From contig NW_019775660.1 of the NCBI RefSeq assembly GCF_001039355.2, forward strand, positions 94,554-140,254: DNA of 45,701 bases. Direction: 5' to 3'. Below the pieces are notes generated by a model, which ran no database searches, had not been told where the DNA came from, and saw only the letters and a list, made by a program, of their open reading frames with translations. A program made the translations under genes and the position numbers. This document shows, in pieces, positions 40,244 to 45,701 of this stretch. The DNA comes from Lingula anatina (Eukaryota > Brachiopoda > Lingulata > Lingulida > Lingulidae). Positions within the stretch are counted from its first letter, which is position 1. Every line of letters begins with the position of its first letter.

Positions 40244-40714
40244 TAGAGTTTGTGCTAATAAATATAAAATATATGCATTCGCTTATTTATATTTATATAT
40301 GAAGTCATCGTGGTAACTACCAGTACATCCATACCTTTGAAACCATGCTTCCCTTTTTTCAGTTTTTTGAGGTTTCAGTGATTTTATATAGAATTTCATC
40401 AGACCGAAATTTATCAGCTGAACCACACCTTGCTATATTTTGATAGGTTTGTCTAGTTCTTTCTTTTACACCCACAAAGGAAGAAAAGTACTTCCATAAC
40501 AAGAAGATCTATTTGATGCAGGTTATCAATTTCGGTTAATTAGCAAAATTATATGTTAGCAAACGTTGCCACTGCCCTGCTTGTACAAAAAGTTGAATAA
40601 CGATTAAGAATAATTTTGGCTGTTGTCTACTTACCATGACCGAATCATTTGGGTAATCAAAACACAAACAACTAATATGCAAGCTATTAATACGATCAGA
40701 CGCTGTAGTCTCAT
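39523..40714 (-). CDS. Carbohydrate sulfotransferase (HNK-1 ST / CHST8-14 type), copy 1, truncated at an N
   Basis: Exon 1 is 40635-40714 (80 nt) and encodes a short cytoplasmic tail and a membrane anchor (RLIVLIACILVVCVLI). The donor is TCATG|GTAAG. Exon 2 starts at 40148 after TTTAAG and completes a split Trp codon. It contains the 5'-phosphosulfate motif FCGIPKVAIMNWRFVF and the 3'-phosphate motif VVFVRHPLVRLLSAYR. Family members transfer sulfate from PAPS to glycans in the Golgi lumen as type II membrane enzymes. After residue 235 (KSYDP) the sequence hits the N at 39522 and homology stops, so the last 112 or so residues are missing from this assembly. I cannot tell a real deletion from a gap. 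Confidence 0.75.
40186..40243. repeat. (GT)n(GA)n microsatellite in the sulfotransferase intron, copy 1
   Basis: An uninterrupted GT run of about 20 units is followed by GAGAGA. The same compound tract, shorter and interrupted, is at 42985-43040 in copy 2. On the coding strand it is a TC/CA tract just upstream of the acceptor of exon 2. Confidence 0.75.
40635..40714 (-). CDS. Exon 1 of sulfotransferase copy 1: membrane anchor
   Basis: Same structure as 43442-43521, with about ten residue changes that keep hydrophobicity. Confidence 0.75.
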
Positions 40715-41893
40715 CTCGACTCCGTTTCTTCTTTTCCTTTTATGTTTTAACTTATTTATCCACTGCGTTTATAATATTTTATGTGTAATTTATAGCTGTA
40801 GCATATAGACCCGACTGCAATATGTGGCGGTACTCCAATATTTATGACGGAATGCGTTCACGGTATGAGTGTTCAAGCCACATATGATAATGTAAGGTAC
40901 GTGAATGATAAGATTCTCACATGATGGGGGGGTGGGGGGGTATCCTTGCATCTAATCTTGTTATTTTGCAAACTGCTTGTCCAACAGTACTCTTATTTAG
41001 GAAGGGAGCAAAGTAAAATCTACTGTTCGAGTTTACTCCGTTTAGTAATAATATTTAAAAGTATTTAAAGGAACACAAAGGACTAAGCTCCAAATTTCGA
41101 AATTATCGAATTATTTTGTACCACGACCAGAATTTTGGGGTTCTCAGAACCCAGACGACGGCCATGCAAGCAAGTATCGTTACCACGAACAGTACCTCAA
41201 TCGCCACAATCCAATTTTTTTCTTTTTTATTCACTGCTTATTAAGCTACACGCCCTTCCGTTTAACCGCAAAATATAAGAGTGCTCAATTTATGCAGGTG
41301 CTCTAAAATCCTTAGCAATATAAAACGGTTGCACTTAAGTGATTTAGGTGAATCGATACGTTAACATGATCTAAATTGACAAAAATATTTTTATGTACAG
41401 ATGCATTGCGGCTGTATATATGCCCATTACCTCTGTCTTCGCCCGTGCCACCGTCGCTGTCGTGCACTGTCGATAAGTGGAAAACTATTTTCATTTTTGT
41501 CTTCAAACTTAAAAAAACTGTTGAATGTTAGTAAAAGGACAGGTCCAGTTAGAAAATCAGCTTGATTGGACCGTTTTTCCGAAAAAAAAAATGCAGTTTT
41601 TGTTTCTCTTTTTTCAACATAAATACAATACATATAACACATTTTTAGCGGAAAAGCCATTGATCTGTCGTCTTCAAACTTTCAGGAATGATCATTATTA
41701 CTAAAACACAGGTGGAGGTCTAACACCAATGTAGCCCCTGATCGGATTATATTGTTGAGAAGTCGGAAAGCCGGTCTGATTTGATTCTTTTTCTCAAAAT
41801 TATGCAGTGTTTTTGTAAAATATTCTCTTTTCACATCATTACATTTTCAATGTAGGACTAAGAACCCCCACTGGCATGTTGCCGTTTGGTAGT
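40715..41893. other. Spacer between the two sulfotransferase genes
   Basis: It holds the upstream region of copy 1 and the 3' end of copy 2. A G-rich run lies at 40926-40941. Minus-strand ORFs at 41312-41660 have no recognisable domain. Confidence 0.4.
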
Positions 41894-41899
41894 TTTATT
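41894..41899 (-). terminator. Candidate poly(A) signal of sulfotransferase copy 2
   Basis: AATAAA on the minus strand, about 85 nt after the stop codon. Confidence 0.4.
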
Positions 41900-41980
41900 T
41901 TTTGAATGTCCATGAAAAATTCATAGAATAAATTCTTACTAAATGAAAAGAGGTGTTTTGAGAGCTATTGCCAAATAAAA

Positions 41981-43008
41981 TCAATCCATTTTTGTCAGAT
42001 CGTATCCGAACAGCTGTGCATCTGTTCTGAAAACCTCCAGCAACCTGCGTAGATCTGCTTCCTCAATCTCAGCGTAGCTCTCTTCCATTTTTTGTGCCGT
42101 GTCGCCGTGAACCCTGTGACGGGCGGCAGTATCGTTCACGGATTCCAGAGATGGAAATGTGAAATTTGCACTGATTAATTTCAAGAAGTTTGAGGCGTCT
42201 TCTTTTTCTTCTAAATGACCAATGATATCATATTGAACAGAACAAGGGTCGCAAAGCTGGAAGTATTCAGCCCAATGGTCGTCTCCCAATCTTTTCTCTC
42301 TTGTAAGGACCCCTTTACTGGGGTCATAGCTCTTTATGATAAACCCGACAAAACTCTTCAAGGAAACGGTACCACCATTTTGTGTTTTAAGCATTTTGAA
42401 AAGATTGGCCAAAACTGTATTTCCATCTGCCAGCATTCTGTACGCTGATAATAGTCGAACTAACGGATGTCGTACAAATACCACCTTTAGATAGTCCCTA
42501 AGAATTACTTCTCTTTTCCTACGACCAAGATCTTCAAAGTGAGTAATAGCGCGGTAGAATCTTCTTGACTCCTCTTGTACTTCAAACAAAGTTGTTGATG
42601 GTGCAAGTTTTCCAGCCAGACGGAGAAATACAAAGCGCCAATTCATTATTGCAACTTTCGGAATACCACAGAATAGTATCTTCTTTTCGTCATCGACATA
42701 TCCATACCTTAACTTGCAAATGCCAGTGGCAAAAGGAGGCGTTGGCGTTGGTTTCGAACCAGACTGATTTATAAGTCTTTGACATTGTGTCATAACGTTG
42801 TATTTTCTTCGGCTCATTTTTTGTAACCATGTTTTAGGCACAGCGTTCCATTTAAGTTGATTGAAACGGTATGCAAGCTCGTGTGTTGAATTGGTAATGT
42901 TACTGTTATGTTTATAAACTCCAGGTTCCCATTTACCGTACATCCTAAAAAGACGAGAACTATTAATAATATTAGAATATATCATGTGTGTGTATGTGTG
43001 TGTGTGTA

Positions 43009-43039
<31 letters not shown>

Positions 43040-43521
43040 CAAGAGTTTGTGCCAATAAAGATAAAATATATACATTCGCCTATCCTATTTATATTATATG
43101 TATAGTCATCGTGGTAACTACAAGTACACCCAATGCCTTTGAAACCATACTTCCCTTTATTCTTTTTTTTTTTTTTTTTGTGGTTTCAGTGATTTAATAT
43201 AGAATTTCATCACATCGAAATGAATCAGCTGAACCACACCTTGCTATATTTAGGTTTGTCTAGTTCTTTCTTGTACACCCACAAAGGAAGAACAGTACTT
43301 CCATAACAAGAAGATCTACTTGATGCAGGTTATTAATTTTGGTTTATTATCAAAATTATTTGTTCGCAAACGTTGCCACTGTCCTGCTTCTATAAAAAGG
43401 TGAATAACGATTAAGTATCATTTTGGCTGTTGTCTACTTACCATGACCAAAATCTTTGGGTAAACAGGACATAAACAACTAACACGCAAGCCATCAATAC
43501 GCTCAGTCGCAGTAGTCTCAT
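41981..43521 (-). CDS. Carbohydrate sulfotransferase (HNK-1 ST / CHST8-14 type), copy 2, complete
   Basis: Exons 43442-43521 and 41981-42944 make 1044 nt, 347 residues. The intron (42945-43441) is GT-AG and splits a Trp codon. Residues 1-25 form the type II anchor (LRLSVLMACVLVVYVLF). The 5'-PSB motif is at 117-133 (GIPKVAIMNW, where the family usually has Cys-Thr-Asn or similar). The 3'-PB motif is at 180-196 (VVFVRHPLVRLLSAYR). A late conserved block at 248-270 has DDHW, LCDPC and YDIIG. Sequons NIT, NST, NQS and NFT suit a lumenal protein. A minus-strand AATAAA (41894-41899) follows the stop. The upstream in-frame Met seen without splicing lies in a CA-repeat and is rejected. The glycan substrate cannot be told. 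Confidence 0.88.
42985..43040. repeat. (GT)n(GA)n microsatellite in the sulfotransferase intron, copy 2
   Basis: It holds GT units with TGTATG interruptions followed by GAGA units, at the same place in the intron as in copy 1. Confidence 0.75.
43442..43521 (-). CDS. Exon 1 of sulfotransferase copy 2: membrane anchor
   Basis: It encodes 26 residues plus two bases: a short N-terminus (MRLLRL), then a hydrophobic stretch ending before TQRFWS. It ends at TCATG|GTAAGT. The paralogous exon at 40635-40714 has the same length and phase. Confidence 0.8.
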
Positions 43522-45186
43522 CACGACTCCGTTTCTCTTTTCCGTTTATGCTTAGGCATGTAATATAATATTTGATATGAGTTTTACTGTAGTGAATGGC
43601 GGTAATCGAATATTTATTATGTCATACGTTCAAGCGTTCTACTTAGAGGTCTTAGCAAGTGATGCTAATTCTTTTAACAAAATTATATAAAATATTAAAC
43701 TACAAGCATATAAATATGCGTTTATAATAAAACAGAAAGAAGGTGATATAAGTCTTCATGTATGATGTTGAGTGACCACAGAAAATAAGACTGCTCCCTA
43801 ATTATAAAGACTACTAAGCTTACATTCTTTAAAGGGAATTTAAGCCATGCTAACTATCTATTGATCTGAGGACGTTTGGCAGGAATAACTAAAGACTGTG
43901 ATGTAATTCTACAAACCTGTTGAATCTTGTTTATTTATTATTATTTTGTCATTCTACAAGCGTACCTAGCGGGTAATGATCTCGTTAATCGGGTATTTAA
44001 CTATGCATTGTGTCGATTGCACTAAGTAACCAATTTATCAGTTGCTGTTGATCGAGCGCGAATCTTTGAAAAAGATTTTTGCGAGCGCAGGACTGCCCAA
44101 AACAGTCACACAGCACATGATTGGTCAACAGAGCCTTGCAGTGGGCATTTCAAGTTGCCACCCAGATAGCAAAAATACATTGGCCCAATATTGGCACTTT
44201 TGACGTAGCACGTTATACCTTGACCCGCCAAAGTAATGTGCTCGTAAAACATTTTTGAAAGGTGGATCATTATCGTAAGTAATGCAATTTTAAGATGTTT
44301 TTGAGATCCAAATTTTTGTTCCTGATTTTGTGGGATTTATGTGCCTCTCCCTTGATTTTATTGAACAGAGCTGTTTACACAATTTCTATGGATATTTTAG
44401 TGCCAAATAATGATGCAAACTCTTATTCGCTCTAAAGCGTTCATACTCTGCCTCTCATCTTCCTTGGGTCAGAACGGTATCATCCTCTCTACGTCTAAGT
44501 GGGCTCACCACACGCTCAGCAGAACTCCGCTCAGCAGAAGACATTAGAGAATGTCTCTAACATTTCTGGCATTTTTACAGTTGAATGTAATTGTTTATAA
44601 GGTTAATTCTGACTGAGGATATGGTCAAAAGTTAACTATCGAATCAGTTGACATAACCATGGCAAGTTTTTTAATTCAGTTGTTTTGAACCACGCATTTC
44701 CATCACTCAACACGAATAGGTACAGTGCCGCCGGAATGTCCCCTTACCAAATGGCCGTATGGTTTCCCAACCCTGCCCCATATGGTCGAACAATAGAGGC
44801 CGTATGATAATTACAGGGTTGGGGAATCCCTAAGCAATCCTTATCGGACACCCAAATTAGTCGGTTCAACGAACACGGTCTGCCCCTTCTTAATTGCCTC
44901 ACTTAAAGTTTCTATTATAGCTGATGCAAAGAGATTGCTATCGACACGAGCAAACAATACCGGGTTATGTATCAACTGCAACAGAAGACTCGAGTAAAGG
45001 CAAGTGAAATATCAGAACAAAACTCTGAAGAACAAATCAGGCTTAGTGTTAAAACACGTATAACAATTTTATTTGATGATAATAAGTCACGATCAACAAA
45101 AGCGTAGTTAAAATGGAAAATTTTAAATAGCTAATACATCAAATAAATATCAATGTCTCATTACCTTTATTACATGTGTTGCTAGT
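43522..45186. other. Upstream flank of sulfotransferase copy 2; no gene seen
   Basis: It is mostly AT-rich. A stem-loop candidate is formed by GGTTTCCCAACCCTG (about 44760) and CAGGGTTGGGGAATCC (about 44813). Nothing else is recognised. Confidence 0.35.
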
Positions 45187-45525
45187 TTAGTAGCCTGATG
45201 CACGACCTTCTCTCTCAAGTACCGCTGGAATCATCTTCTTTAGGTGATTTATATATTTATTACTGTATAATACACTTTTCTGCGTTAATATGGTAATCTC
45301 CTCGTCTATAACGTTCATGTGGCGCAGGTCAACCTTTGAGGGACGTCCACTTCGTGGCTTATCTGCAATACCAAGCCCTTCGTCGTATTTCTTTAACGCA
45401 TAGTAAATGGCTTGTCGCGACACTTTATGGCCTTCATTTTCCATTTGTGCGGTTATGTTTTAAATTCGCACCCCTTGTTCTCGGAGGGTGATGATACGCA
45501 GACGCACGTAATCGCTAATAGGCAT
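45187..45525 (-). pseudogene. Tc1/mariner-like transposase N-terminal fragment, with a premature stop
   Basis: From the ATG at 45525 the frame reads MPISDYVRLRIITLREQGVR, meets a TAA after 21 codons, and continues with MENEGHKVSRQAIYYALKKY and KPRSGRPSKV. That is the paired-type helix-turn-helix DNA-binding region of Tc1-like transposases with its GRP(R/S) linker. The DDE catalytic region is absent, and the frame ends at 45187. It is a dead fragment. Confidence 0.7.
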
Positions 45526-45701
45526 CTTGGAATTGTGATGATTTGGAAAATTTGAGTGTCGATTTATACCGTTCACTTGGCAGGTGACACGATGGCATGG
45601 AAATCAGTGACATAAACAGGTCATATTAAACAAAATACTTATTGGCCATTTAGGAAGTCCAGATACACAAACAATCCTGTTGACACGTGTCAGTTGATTT
45701 A

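Noticed and set aside
42945-43075. N-terminal extension of sulfotransferase copy 2 with a His/Thr repeat
   Set aside because: It is the intronic CA microsatellite read through the acceptor; exon 1 at 43442-43521 supplies a proper membrane anchor.

Overview
This is nuclear DNA from an animal, most likely a marine invertebrate. The evidence is GT-AG introns, GPI-anchored Ly6/uPAR-type (LU) genes, HNK-1-type carbohydrate sulfotransferases, a tyrosine-recombinase retroelement, a LINE, Tc1-like and hAT-like remnants and many MITEs. I cannot name the species. A hemichordate, cephalochordate or lophotrochozoan would all fit; that is inference from gene and repeat content.

Layout. (1) 1-25000, LU gene cluster on the + strand: the last exon of one gene at the left edge (354-644), then two complete five-exon paralogues (2665-8383 and 15183-23214). 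Each complete gene encodes a 318-residue protein with a signal peptide, two ten-cysteine LU domains and one C-terminal GPI signal. The two genes lie in a tandem duplication of roughly 1784-9513 and 11986-25000. Comparing the copies exposes later insertions: a LINE, two large foldback elements and an 8-bp-TSD transposon. (2) 25001-35013, a DIRS/Ngaro-type retroelement on the minus strand, with ORF order SGNH hydrolase, Gag, RT/RNase H, tyrosine recombinase, and split direct repeats (A1 ... B1-A2-B2). It is assembled with two internal overlaps of about 1.39 kb around single Ns, so its true length is probably about 7.2 kb. (3) 35014-39480, a frameshifted Myb/SANT-like fragment abutting the retroelement, then long inverted-repeat elements and unrecognised DNA. 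(4) 39482-43521, two tandem carbohydrate sulfotransferase genes on the minus strand, one complete (347 residues) and one cut at an N. (5) 43522-45701, mostly unrecognised, ending in a Tc1-like transposase remnant.

How the genes work (family knowledge plus inference): the LU proteins should be secreted and GPI-anchored at the cell surface. The sulfotransferases should be type II Golgi membrane enzymes that sulfate glycans. No operon or pathway links them; each is a small tandemly expanded family. Five single Ns (17657, 26923, 29331, 33159, 39522) mark contig joins. Apparent tandem copies next to the first three are best read as unmerged assembly overlaps.
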